From positions 296,231 to 360,230 of the forward strand of contig ML703345.1 in the NCBI GenBank assembly GCA_008638415.1: a stretch of 64,000 nt of DNA, written 5' to 3'. Both the position numbers and the translations under genes were made by a program. This DNA is from Nocardiopsis sinuspersici (GTDB lineage: Bacteria; Actinomycetota; Actinomycetes; Streptosporangiales; Streptosporangiaceae). The first letter of the stretch is position 1; each line of letters starts with the position of its first letter. The notes beneath the pieces are model-generated. The model did no database searches and was not told the origin of the DNA. It worked only from the letters and a program-made list of their open reading frames with translations. This document shows positions 31,301 to 39,112 of this stretch, piece after piece.

Positions 31301-32407
31301 GTGACGCCTACGATCTCCTCACCCCGGGCCCGACACGACCAGCCGGACGGGCGGCCCGGACTCGTCCTCGGGGTGGACGCCGGGGGCACCACCACCCGTG
31401 CGCTGGTGACCACGCTGGCCGGCAGGCGGGTGGGCCGGGCCCGCGCCGAGGGGGCCAACCCCAACGCCCACGGCGCCCAGAGGGCCGCCGAGCACCTGGC
31501 CGAGGCGGTCGGGGGCGCTCTGGACGCGGCCGGCCGGGGTGCGCGCGGGGCCGTGTCCGCCGCCGTGGTCGGTCTGGCCGGGGTGTCCTCACTGCGCGAG
31601 GAACAGGTGCGCGAGCACATGGAGCGGGCCCTGGCCCGGGCGGGCCTTCCCCCGGGGCTGGGGGTCTTCACCGGCGACGACGAGATCGCCTTCGCCTCGG
31701 GGACCCCGGTCGCGCACGGCACGGTGCTCATCGCCGGGACAGGGGCCATCGCCACCCGCATCGACGAGCGCGGGCGGACCCGCTCCGCGGACGGGATGGG
31801 GTGGCTGATCGGCGACGAGGGCTCGGGGTTCTGGATCGGGCACCAGGCCGCGCGGGAGACGGCGCGGCAGCTGTCCCGGGGCGGCCCGCTCAGCCCGCTG
31901 GCGCGCGCGGTGGCCAAACGGGTCATCCCGGGCCGGCGCCCGCGGGACGGGCAGGAGCACCTGTCCCAGGAGCACGCCCGCGACTTCGCCCGGACCCTGA
32001 CCGCCGCCGCCCCGGTCACGCTCGCCGAGCTCGCACCGCTGGTCAGCCGGGCCCACGCGCTGGGCGATCCGGCGGCCGAGGTGATCGTGGAGGCCGCCGC
32101 CGGGCACCTGGCGCACTCGGTGCACCAGGTGCGCGCCCCCGGGGAGAGGCTGCCCGTGGTGCTGGCGGGCGGGGTGCTGGCGGGGTCGGAGCCGGTGCGC
32201 CGCGCGCTCACCCGCAAGCTGGCGGTGGGCACGGCCGGGTCCGTGGTCGCCATGGCCGGGTGCACGGCGGGCGGGGCGGCCTGGCTGGCGGCCCTGCGGG
32301 CGGGAGCGCCCGAGGACGACCACCGGCTGCACGCGGTCTTCACCCGCCCGGAGAGGGACCACGGCAGGGACCCCGCCGACCGGCCCGCGCAGGCTCTGCC
32401 CCGGTAA
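31301..32407 (+). CDS. BadF/BadG/N-acetylglucosamine kinase-type ATPase
   Basis: The 368-residue ASKHA-fold protein is likely a sugar kinase of the N-acetylglucosamine kinase type. LGVDAGGTTTRALV (about residues 23-36) is the phosphate-1 loop. GTGAIATRIDERG is the phosphate-2 region, with MGWLIGDEGSGFWIG after it. LAGGVLAGSEPV is the adenosine motif near residue 288. These are the standard BcrAD/BadF features. The GTG at 31301 fits the family N terminus after a short Ser/Pro/Arg-rich lead. No phosphotransferase or nag genes are adjacent, so the physiological sugar (amino sugar recycling is common) is inferred. Confidence 0.85.
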   Translation: MTPTISSPRARHDQPDGRPGLVLGVDAGGTTTRALVTTLAGRRVGRARAEGANPNAHGAQRAAEHLAEAVGGALDAAGRGARGAVSAAVVGLAGVSSLREEQVREHMERALARAGLPPGLGVFTGDDEIAFASGTPVAHGTVLIAGTGAIATRIDERGRTRSADGMGWLIGDEGSGFWIGHQAARETARQLSRGGPLSPLARAVAKRVIPGRRPRDGQEHLSQEHARDFARTLTAAAPVTLAELAPLVSRAHALGDPAAEVIVEAAAGHLAHSVHQVRAPGERLPVVLAGGVLAGSEPVRRALTRKLAVGTAGSVVAMAGCTAGGAAWLAALRAGAPEDDHRLHAVFTRPERDHGRDPADRPAQALPR

Positions 32408-32457
32408 CGTCCCGTGTTTTGCCCGGGTAGCACCCCATGCCATACGGTATGTCTTAC

Positions 32458-32476
32458 TTAGGTTTGCCTAACTCAT
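32458..32476 (+). promoter_or_regulatory. iron box (DtxR/IdeR/DmdR operator)
   Basis: TTAGGTTTGCCTAA at 32458-32471 has perfect TTAGG/CCTAA arms and fits about 15 of 19 positions of the DtxR/IdeR consensus. It ends about 20 bp before the start of the siderophore-interacting gene. Confidence 0.8.
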
Positions 32477-32495
32477 TTTGGCAGAAGGGGGCGCC

Positions 32496-33350
32496 GTGGC
32501 CCAGCGGCAGGAACGACCCGCCAGGACCGTCCACACGGGACGGGTGGAGACGGTCGAGCGGCTCACCCCGCACATGGTCCGGGTCGTACTCGGCGGAGAG
32601 GGCCTGGCGGCCTTCGCCACCGACGGACACACCGACAGCTACGTCAAACTGCTCTTCCCACCGCCCGCCCCGCAGGACCCCGAGCCCTTCGACCTGGAGC
32701 GTGTGCGCGCCGAGCGCCCCCGCCAGGAGTGGCCGGTCACCCGCACCTACACCGTGCGCGCCTGGGACCCCCGCTCCCGAAGGCTCACCCTGGACTTCGT
32801 CCACCACGGCGGGACCGGACTGGCCGGCGTGTGGGCTGCCGGCGCCAAGCCGGGCGACCGGCTGCGCCTGCTGGGCCCCGGCGGCGGCTACTCCCCCGAC
32901 CCCGGTGCCGACTGGCACCTGATGGCCGGGGACGAGAGCGCCCTGCCCGCCATCGCCGCCGCCGTGCAGCACCTCTCGCCCGACGCCACCGCCCACGTGT
33001 TCGTCGAGGTCGAGGGCCCCGAGGAGGAACAGGGCCTCGGCGGCGGTGAGGGCGTGCACGTGCACTGGCTGCACCGCGCGGGCCGGGTCCCCGGCTCGGC
33101 CCTGGTCCCCGCCGTGCGCGCGCTCGACTTCCCCCAGGGGCGCGTCCACGCCTTCGTGCACGGTGAGGCCGCCTTCGTCCGCGACCTGCGCCGCCTGCTG
33201 CGCGTCGAGCACGGCCTGCCCAAGGAGCAGCTGTCGGTGTCGGGCTACTGGCGCCTGGGCCGCGACGAGGACGGCTGGCAGGCATCCAAGGGCGAGTGGA
33301 ACCAGGGGGTGGAGGCCGAGGAGGAGGCCGCCCTGGCCAGGCGGAGCTGA
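32496..33350 (+). CDS. siderophore-interacting FAD-binding protein (ferric-siderophore reductase)
   Basis: The 284-residue SIP-family flavoprotein (ViuB/YqjH-like) releases iron from imported ferric siderophores using NAD(P)H. The N-terminal FAD-binding barrel contains RTYTVRAWD (the R-x-Y-S/T-x-R flavin motif, about residues 82-90) and FVHHGGTGLAGVWA. The C-terminal SIP domain holds LMAGDESALPAIAAA and the GYWRLGRDEDGW ending that binds NAD(P)H. The GTG at 32496 has GAAGGGG five bases upstream, better than the TTG at 32478. The iron box just before it predicts repression by an iron-loaded DtxR-type protein. No siderophore transporter is adjacent. Confidence 0.92.
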   Translation: MAQRQERPARTVHTGRVETVERLTPHMVRVVLGGEGLAAFATDGHTDSYVKLLFPPPAPQDPEPFDLERVRAERPRQEWPVTRTYTVRAWDPRSRRLTLDFVHHGGTGLAGVWAAGAKPGDRLRLLGPGGGYSPDPGADWHLMAGDESALPAIAAAVQHLSPDATAHVFVEVEGPEEEQGLGGGEGVHVHWLHRAGRVPGSALVPAVRALDFPQGRVHAFVHGEAAFVRDLRRLLRVEHGLPKEQLSVSGYWRLGRDEDGWQASKGEWNQGVEAEEEAALARRS

Positions 33351-33362
33351 GCGCCCTCCCCC

Positions 33363-34727
33363 TCACAGGCCCAGTTCCTCCAGGGCGACGAGGTAGGCCT
33401 CGTTGAACGTGGGGAACTGCGGGATCGAGTCGGCCAGCGCCGCGACCGGCAGGCCCGTGCGGATCGCCAGCGCCGCGGTGTGGATCCACTCCGAGGCCAT
33501 GGGGGCGAACGCCCACGCGCCCACCAGCACCCCGTGCCCGCGGTCGGCGACCAGGCCCAGCGTGCCGCGCGGATCGGTGTCATAGGTCCAGGGCCGGGCC
33601 AGGGACGCGGGCAGGTCGACCTCGGCGGTGACCGTGTCGATCCCCCGCTCCCGGGCCTGGTCCGCGGTGATCCCCACCCCGGCGATCTCGGGGTGGGAGA
33701 AGACCACCCGCGGCACGGCGGTGTAGTCGGCGCCGCGGTCCCCGCCCAGGATGTTGTCGGCGACCACGCGCCCCTGGTACTTGGCCACGTGGGTGAACAT
33801 CGCCCGACCGGTGACGTCGCCGATCCCCCACAGCCCCGGCGCCGCCCGGCAGCGCTCGTCCACCACCAGGGCGGAGCGGTCCAGCTCCGCGCCGACCTCC
33901 GCCAGCCCCAGCCCCCCGGTACGGGGACGGCGCCCGGTGGCGAGCACCACCACGTCGGCGCTCACGCGCTCACCGCCCTCCAGGGTGGCCTCCACCCCGT
34001 CGCCGTCGCGCGCCACCGAGGAGACCTGGGTGTTCAGGTGCACGGTGATGCCCTCGCGTTCGAACTGGTCACCGATCAGCTCGCACAGCCGGGGCTCCTC
34101 GCGGTCCACCAGGCGGGGGCCGCGCTGGACCACCGTCACCCGCGAGCCCACCCGGGCCAGAAACTGGCCCAGCTCCACCCCCACGGCGCTGCCGCCCACC
34201 ACGAGCGCGCGCTCCGGAACGTCGGTGAGGGTGGTGGCCTCCCGGTTGGTCCACACCACCGAGGAGTCCAGCTCCGCCAACCCCTCGATCGGCGGGAGCA
34301 CCGGCTCCGACCCGGTGGCCACGACCACGTGGTCGGCGGTGAGCTCGGCCTCGCCCACCCCGACCCGCCACGGGTCGCGGCCCGTCAGGCGCCCCGCGCC
34401 CCGCAGCACCAGCGCACCCTGGTCCCGGTAGCCCCGCACCTGCGCGGAGTCGTCCAGGTGGCGGATCATCCGGTCCCGGTAGGCGCGCAGCCCCGACCAC
34501 TCCAGGTCCGGGCGGGAGAGCCCCGCGGCGCCCTCCGCCTCCCGTCCCACCTCCGGCGGGCGCAGCAGCACCTTGGTGGGGATGCACGCCCAGTACCCGC
34601 ACTCGCCGCCGATGAGCTCGCGCTCGACCACCGCCACCCGCCTGCCCGCGGCGAGCAGCCTGCCCGCGACGGTCTCACCGCCCGGCCCCATGCCGATGAC
34701 GACCGCGTCCACGTGTTCGTGTTCCAT
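33363..34727 (-). CDS. pyridine nucleotide-disulfide oxidoreductase family flavoprotein
   Basis: The 454-residue protein resembles dihydrolipoamide dehydrogenase and mercuric reductase. GMGPGG (12-17) binds FAD. The redox pair is Cys43 and Cys48 in GGECGYWACIPTK, which keeps C-x4-C although the intervening residues are unusual. VVGGSAVGVELGQFLARVG is the NAD(P) site, and GLWGIGDVTG the second FAD contact. The C-terminal dimer domain normally carries His-Pro-Thr-x-x-Glu; here it reads QFPTFNE with Phe438 replacing His. So the thiol-activating His is missing and the substrate is probably not lipoamide. The gene is not linked to 2-oxoacid dehydrogenase genes. The ATG at 34727 begins directly before the FAD motif. 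Confidence 0.85.
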   Translation of the reverse strand: MEHEHVDAVVIGMGPGGETVAGRLLAAGRRVAVVERELIGGECGYWACIPTKVLLRPPEVGREAEGAAGLSRPDLEWSGLRAYRDRMIRHLDDSAQVRGYRDQGALVLRGAGRLTGRDPWRVGVGEAELTADHVVVATGSEPVLPPIEGLAELDSSVVWTNREATTLTDVPERALVVGGSAVGVELGQFLARVGSRVTVVQRGPRLVDREEPRLCELIGDQFEREGITVHLNTQVSSVARDGDGVEATLEGGERVSADVVVLATGRRPRTGGLGLAEVGAELDRSALVVDERCRAAPGLWGIGDVTGRAMFTHVAKYQGRVVADNILGGDRGADYTAVPRVVFSHPEIAGVGITADQARERGIDTVTAEVDLPASLARPWTYDTDPRGTLGLVADRGHGVLVGAWAFAPMASEWIHTAALAIRTGLPVAALADSIPQFPTFNEAYLVALEELGL

Positions 34728-35000
34728 GTGCCCTCACTCCGCCCGCGTCCCACTCACCACGATGGTGTCCCCGCCCGGGACGCGGAAGGGGCCGACACGC
34801 CGTCGCACGGCCCCGCGCCGTCCGCCGCCGCGACCGCGCGGGGCGGGGCGAAGGCGCGGGAGGTCCTCGCCCCGCGCCGACCGTGCGGCGCGTCACAGGG
34901 CCAACGGGCGGCCGGCGTGCCCGGGACGTGGTGGAATGGTCGGTCGGCACCGGTCCCAGCCGCTCCACCCGGAAGGAAGCGCCCTCCCCGGCACACGCGC

Positions 35001-35633
35001 ATGTCCACCCAGACCCTGATCCTCGTCCTCGACCTCATCGGTATCCTCGCCTTCGCCATCGACGGGTCGCTGACCGCCATCCGCACCGCGCGCGTGGACA
35101 TCGTCGGCGTCCTGACCCTGGGCATGGTGACCGCGCTGGGCGGCGGCGTCATCCGCGACCTGCTGCTGGGCGTGACCCCCGCCACCTTCCAGGACTGGCG
35201 CTACATCTGCACCGCCCTGCTGGGCGCGACCGCCGCGTTCTTCCTCAGCCGCCAGCTCACCCACCTGACCAAACCGATCCTCGTCTTCGACGCGGCCGGG
35301 CTGAGCCTGTTCGCCGTGATCGGGTCGACCAAGGCCCTGGAGCTGGGTTTCGGCCCCCTGCAGGCCACCCTGCTCGGCGTCGTCACCGGTGTGGGCGGCG
35401 GCACCATCCGCGACGTCCTGCTCAACCGCGTACCGACCGTGCTCAGCGCGAACTCGCACCTGTACGCCACCCCGGCCCTGCTGGGCGCGGGCCTGGTCGC
35501 CACCTTCTACACCGTGGGCCTGACCTGGGGCTGGATCGCCGTGGTGGGGGCGCTGCTGTGCTTCACCGTGCGGCTGCTGTCCCTGCTGTACCGGTGGAGC
35601 GCGCCCAGCCCGCCCGGCGCCCCGCCCCTGTGA
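35001..35633 (+). CDS. TRIC-type cation channel (UPF0126)
   Basis: The 210-residue membrane protein has two homologous three-helix repeats plus a final helix, the architecture of prokaryotic trimeric intracellular cation channels. Each repeat holds a glycine-rich kink motif: GMVTALGGGVIRDLLLG (about residues 42-58) and GVVTGVGGGTIRDVLLNRVP (about 128-147). It should form a potassium-permeable homotrimer in the cytoplasmic membrane. The ATG at 35001 begins MSTQTLILVLDLIGILAFAI, a normal start for the family. GGAAGGAA lies too far upstream (about 22 bases) to be an efficient site. Confidence 0.9.
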   Translation: MSTQTLILVLDLIGILAFAIDGSLTAIRTARVDIVGVLTLGMVTALGGGVIRDLLLGVTPATFQDWRYICTALLGATAAFFLSRQLTHLTKPILVFDAAGLSLFAVIGSTKALELGFGPLQATLLGVVTGVGGGTIRDVLLNRVPTVLSANSHLYATPALLGAGLVATFYTVGLTWGWIAVVGALLCFTVRLLSLLYRWSAPSPPGAPPL

Positions 35634-35739
35634 GACCCCGCGCCGACCCGCACGGCACGGACCAGAACGGACCCGCGCGAGCGGACCGGCGGGAGCGGGA
35701 GCACGCGGCACGGGCTGTGCGGTGCGCGCACCGGCCCCC

Positions 35740-36669
35740 TCAGCCGTCCCCGCCCTGCGGCTCCAGGGCACGGGCCGCCACACCCCGCAGGATCGCGACC
35801 ATCGCCGGAACCGGATCGGGCGGACGGCGCCGGTGCACGGCGTAGATCTCACGGGCCAGGCGCACGTCGCGCAGCGGACGGCTCACCCAGCCGCCCCGGC
35901 GGGCCGACACCAGGATGCTGAGCGGAATGAGGGCCACACCCACACCGGCCTCGATGAGCGCCAGGGCCACCTCGTAGTCACGGGTCTCATAGGCCACGCC
36001 CAGACGCACCCCCGCGTCGGCGGCGGCGGTGTCCAGGCTGACCCGGTTGTGGATGCCCGGCGCACCGCAGATCCACTCCTCCCCAGCCAGGTCGGCCAGC
36101 GACGGGTCGCGGTCGGTGACCGGATGTCCGGTGGGAGCGACCACCATCAGCGGATCCACCAGGACGCGCTCGCGGTGCAGCCCGCCCGCGCGGGGCAGGG
36201 GCACACTCGGATAGCGGTGGGTCAGCAACAGGTCCAGCTCACCGGAGGTGACCAGGTCGTATCCGCCGGGAGGTTCGACGTCGGACAGCGACAGGCGCAC
36301 CTGGGGGTGCTCGTGACCGAACGCGGCCAGGGTGGCGGGCAGCAGGACCTTGCCCGCGCTGGCGAAGGCACCCAGCGACAACCGCTCGGGGACCGCGCCG
36401 GCGAAGGCGCGCACCGCCTGCTCGGCCTCACGCAGCTCCCCCAGCACCCGCTCGCCGTGTTCGAGCAGGACCCGGCCCGCCCCGGTCAGGACGGCACCGG
36501 TACGGCCGCGCTCCACCAGGCGGCAGCCCACCTCACGCTCCAGCTTGGTGAGCTGCTGGGACAGGGCGGGCGGGGTGAAGGAGAGCCGCTCGGCCGCGGC
36601 CGCGATCGATCCCGCGTGCGCGACCTCCACGAGCACACGCAACCGGTGGGCGTCCAACACGGCGACCAC
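35740..36669 (-). CDS. LysR-family transcriptional regulator
   Basis: The 309-residue regulator has the LysR helix-turn-helix at residues 5-65 (AGSIAAAAERLSFTPPALSQ then QLTKLEREVG) and a C-terminal periplasmic-binding-protein-like effector domain (about 90-300). The GTG at 36669 has GGAGG four bases upstream; the frame stays open to 36765 but would run into the divergent promoter. It faces a PLP-dependent ammonia-lyase-like gene across 95 bp, and two palindromes occupy the gap, so control of that enzyme is likely. Effector unknown; an amino acid is the natural guess. Confidence 0.88.
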   Translation of the reverse strand: MVAVLDAHRLRVLVEVAHAGSIAAAAERLSFTPPALSQQLTKLEREVGCRLVERGRTGAVLTGAGRVLLEHGERVLGELREAEQAVRAFAGAVPERLSLGAFASAGKVLLPATLAAFGHEHPQVRLSLSDVEPPGGYDLVTSGELDLLLTHRYPSVPLPRAGGLHRERVLVDPLMVVAPTGHPVTDRDPSLADLAGEEWICGAPGIHNRVSLDTAAADAGVRLGVAYETRDYEVALALIEAGVGVALIPLSILVSARRGGWVSRPLRDVRLAREIYAVHRRRPPDPVPAMVAILRGVAARALEPQGGDG

Positions 36670-36699
36670 ACTCCCTCCGACGACGGACGACGCAAAGAC

Positions 36700-36720
36700 C
36701 TGCTTAATGATCTTTAGCAG
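36700..36720. promoter_or_regulatory. LysR-type palindrome between regulator and dehydratase
   Basis: CTGCT (36700-36704) and AGCAG (36716-36720) flank TAATGATCTTT. This matches the T-N11-A pattern with dyad symmetry expected of a LysR recognition site. Confidence 0.5.
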
Positions 36721-36724
36721 ACCC

Positions 36725-36735
36725 AACTTTAAGTT
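36725..36735. promoter_or_regulatory. AACTTTAAGTT palindrome
   Basis: An 11-bp dyad just downstream of the LysR-type palindrome, 29 bp before the dehydratase start. It may be the activation half of the LysR site or overlap the -10 region. Confidence 0.35.
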
Positions 36736-36763
36736 AATGACCGGTAGCGGCACAGTGGGACAC

Positions 36764-37687
36764 ATGAGCCCTCAGACCGCACACGCAGTGCCCACGGCCA
36801 CCGACGTCCGTGCCGCCGCCGAACGCATCGCCCCGCACGCCCGCCGCACCCCGGTACTGCACACCGAGGTCGACGGACGTCCGCTGACGCTCAAACTGGA
36901 GCACCTGCAGCGCACCGGCGCGTTCAAACTGCGCGGGGCCCTCAACGCCCTCCTGGGCGGACCTCCCACCGACCGGGTGATCACCGCCTCCGGCGGCAAC
37001 CACGGCCTGGGCGTGGCCACCGCCGCCCGCCTGCTCGGCGTCCACGCCACGGTCTACGTCCCCGAGACCGTCCCCCGGGCCAAGGCCGCGCCCCTGGCCG
37101 CCACCGGCGCCGAGATCGTCCGGGTCGGCGAGCACTACGCGGTGGCCGCCGAGGCGGCCAGGGCACGATCCGAGGCCGAGAACGTGCCCTACCTGCACGC
37201 CTTCGACGACCCCCTCGTCGTCGCCGGCCAGGGCACGATCGGGCTGGAGATCGCCGCCGACGCCCCCGAGTGCGACACCATCGCCGTCGCCGTGGGCGGT
37301 GGCGGACTGGTCGCCGGCGTCCGCCTGGGCGCGCAGGGACGCCAGGTCGTGGGCGCCGAACCCGAGGGCTGCCAGAGCATGCACGCCGCGCTGGCCGCGG
37401 GCCACCCCGTGGAGGGCACCGTGGACTCGGTGGCCTCCTCCGCGCTGGGCGCCGCCTCCCTGGGCCGGGTGCCCTTCGAGGTGCTGCGCGAGCACCCGGT
37501 GACCCCGGTGCTGGTCAGCGACGCCGAGATCGTCCAGGCACAGGACCGGCTGTGGGAGGAGTTCCGCATCGCCACCGAACCGGCCGCGGCCGTGCCCTTC
37601 GCCGCCTGGCTGGCCGGACGGGTCCCGGGCGAGCGCCCCTGCCTGGTGGTGTGCGGAGCCAACGCCCAGTGGCAGCGCGTCGACTGA
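36764..37687 (+). CDS. threonine dehydratase-like PLP enzyme
   Basis: The 307-residue fold-type II PLP enzyme resembles catabolic threonine/serine dehydratase and serine racemase. The Schiff-base Lys is in RTGAFKLRGALNAL (about residue 51). ASGGNHGLGVA is the cofactor carboxylate loop, VGGGGLVAGV the phosphate-binding Gly loop, and CGAN near the C terminus closes the site. There is no ACT regulatory domain, so it is the catabolic, feedback-insensitive form. The divergent LysR gene is its probable regulator. The ATG at 36764 begins MSPQTAHAVPT. A second, distinct member of the family occurs at 62915-63871. Confidence 0.85.
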   Translation: MSPQTAHAVPTATDVRAAAERIAPHARRTPVLHTEVDGRPLTLKLEHLQRTGAFKLRGALNALLGGPPTDRVITASGGNHGLGVATAARLLGVHATVYVPETVPRAKAAPLAATGAEIVRVGEHYAVAAEAARARSEAENVPYLHAFDDPLVVAGQGTIGLEIAADAPECDTIAVAVGGGGLVAGVRLGAQGRQVVGAEPEGCQSMHAALAAGHPVEGTVDSVASSALGAASLGRVPFEVLREHPVTPVLVSDAEIVQAQDRLWEEFRIATEPAAAVPFAAWLAGRVPGERPCLVVCGANAQWQRVD

Positions 37688-37873
37688 CCCGCCCGCGCGC
37701 CCCGGAGCCACCGCGTGCCCGCACGGCGGGCGGGCACGCGTCCCCCGCCCGCCGCCGCGGACCGCTCCACCCGACCGGTGACCTGGGGCACTCTCCCCGC
37801 CCCGACGCCGTTGTTACCCACTGGTCGCCCTTACATTGGACTCCGGCATCCGACCATTCGTGAGGGAGACCAC

Positions 37874-38545
37874 GTGCTCTACGGCGCGTTGCGGCAGACG
37901 GCATCGGTGCTCGCCCGTACCCTGTGCCGCCCGACCATCCAGGGCCGTGAGAACATCCCCGCCACCGGCGCGGTACTGCTGGCCAGCAACCACCTGTCGT
38001 TCGTGGACAGCGTCGTCATCCCCCTGTCCGTGACCCAGCGCCGGGTACGGTTCCTGGCCAAGTCCGACTACTTCGAGGGCACCGGCCTCAAGGGCCGCCT
38101 CACCAAGACCGTGTTCTCCTCCCTGGGGGCCATGCCCGTGCAGCGCGCCGACGCGCGCGGCGCCATGCTCTCCCTGGAGATGATGCTGGACCGGCTGCAC
38201 GCGGGCGAGGCCTGCGTCATCTACCCCGAGGGCACCCGCTCCCGCGACGGCCGCCTGTACCGGGGCCGCACCGGCGTGGGCCACCTGGCCATGGAGTCCA
38301 AGGCCCCGGTCGTACCGGTGGCCGTGAGCGGCACCCAGCACGTGCAGCCCATCGGCGCGTCCATGCCGCGCCCGCACCCCTTCACCATCCGCTTCGGCAC
38401 ACCGATGGACTTCTCCGCCGGCTACGACCACCTGCCCCCGGGCAAGGCCCGACGGGTCATCACCGACCGCGTCATGGACGCCGTCCACGCCCTGTCCGGC
38501 CAGGAGCGGGCCGGGGAGTACAACTCCTTCCGCGGCGACGAGTAA
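37874..38545 (+). CDS. 1-acyl-sn-glycerol-3-phosphate acyltransferase family (PlsC)
   Basis: The 223-residue PlsC-domain protein transfers fatty acyl chains to lysophosphatidate or a related lipid acceptor at the membrane. Motif I is NHLSFVDS (about residues 39-46, catalytic His and Asp). Motif III is YPEGTRS with the acceptor-binding Glu-Gly-Thr-Arg. A Val-Pro-Val-Ala motif IV follows. The GTG at 37874 has GAGGGAG five bases upstream. Actinomycetes encode many paralogues, so whether this is the housekeeping PlsC is uncertain. It lies 50 bp upstream of the phosphoesterase gene. Confidence 0.88.
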   Translation: MLYGALRQTASVLARTLCRPTIQGRENIPATGAVLLASNHLSFVDSVVIPLSVTQRRVRFLAKSDYFEGTGLKGRLTKTVFSSLGAMPVQRADARGAMLSLEMMLDRLHAGEACVIYPEGTRSRDGRLYRGRTGVGHLAMESKAPVVPVAVSGTQHVQPIGASMPRPHPFTIRFGTPMDFSAGYDHLPPGKARRVITDRVMDAVHALSGQERAGEYNSFRGDE

Positions 38546-38583
38546 CACCCCCGCCGCTCCCCGGGGAGCGGACACGGCCGACC

Positions 38584-38589
38584 TACGCT
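38584..38589 (+). promoter_or_regulatory. -10 hexamer TACGCT of leaderless phosphoesterase gene
   Basis: TACGCT ends six bases before the ATG at 38596. Confidence 0.45.
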
Positions 38590-38595
38590 GGGAGC

Positions 38596-39090
38596 ATGCG
38601 TGTACTGCTCCTGTCCGACACCCACATCCCGCGCCGCGCGCGCGACCTGCCCGACCAGGTGTGGCGGGAGGTCGAACGGGCCGACACGGTGGTCCACGCC
38701 GGGGACTGGTGCGACCTGGCCAGCCTGGAACGCCTCCAGGAGCGGGCCGCGCACCTGATCGGCGTGTACGGCAACAACGACGGCCCCGACCTGCGCGCAC
38801 GGCTGCCCGAGGTCGCCCACGCCACCCTCGGCGGGGTACGCCTGGCCGTCGTCCACGAGACCGGTGACGCGCGGGGACGCGAGAAACGCTGCCAGGAACG
38901 CTTCCCCGACCACGACGTGCTCGTGTTCGGACACTCCCACATCCCCTGGGACACCACCGCCCCCTCCGGGCTGCGGCTGCTCAACCCCGGCTCGCCCACC
39001 GACCGGCGCCGCCAGCCCCACCACACCTACATGACCGCGACCCTGCGAGACGCGCGCCTGCACGACGTCCGCCTGCACCAGGTGCGCTGA
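38596..39090 (+). CDS. YfcE/MJ0936-type metallophosphoesterase
   Basis: The 164-residue calcineurin-like phosphoesterase binds two divalent metals and hydrolyses phosphodiesters or phosphomonoesters. The metallophosphatase blocks are complete: LLSDTHIP (Asp and His), VVHAGDWCD (Asp), VYGNNDG (Asn-Asp), VVHETG, and FGHSHIPW (two His), ending with LLNPGSPTDRR. The compact length fits YfcE-like enzymes whose cellular substrates are mostly unknown. Its own leaderless promoter precedes it, although the acyltransferase gene ends only 50 bp upstream. Confidence 0.88.
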   Translation: MRVLLLSDTHIPRRARDLPDQVWREVERADTVVHAGDWCDLASLERLQERAAHLIGVYGNNDGPDLRARLPEVAHATLGGVRLAVVHETGDARGREKRCQERFPDHDVLVFGHSHIPWDTTAPSGLRLLNPGSPTDRRRQPHHTYMTATLRDARLHDVRLHQVR

Positions 39091-39112
39091 ACGGGCCCCG
39101 GGACCGGCCCCC

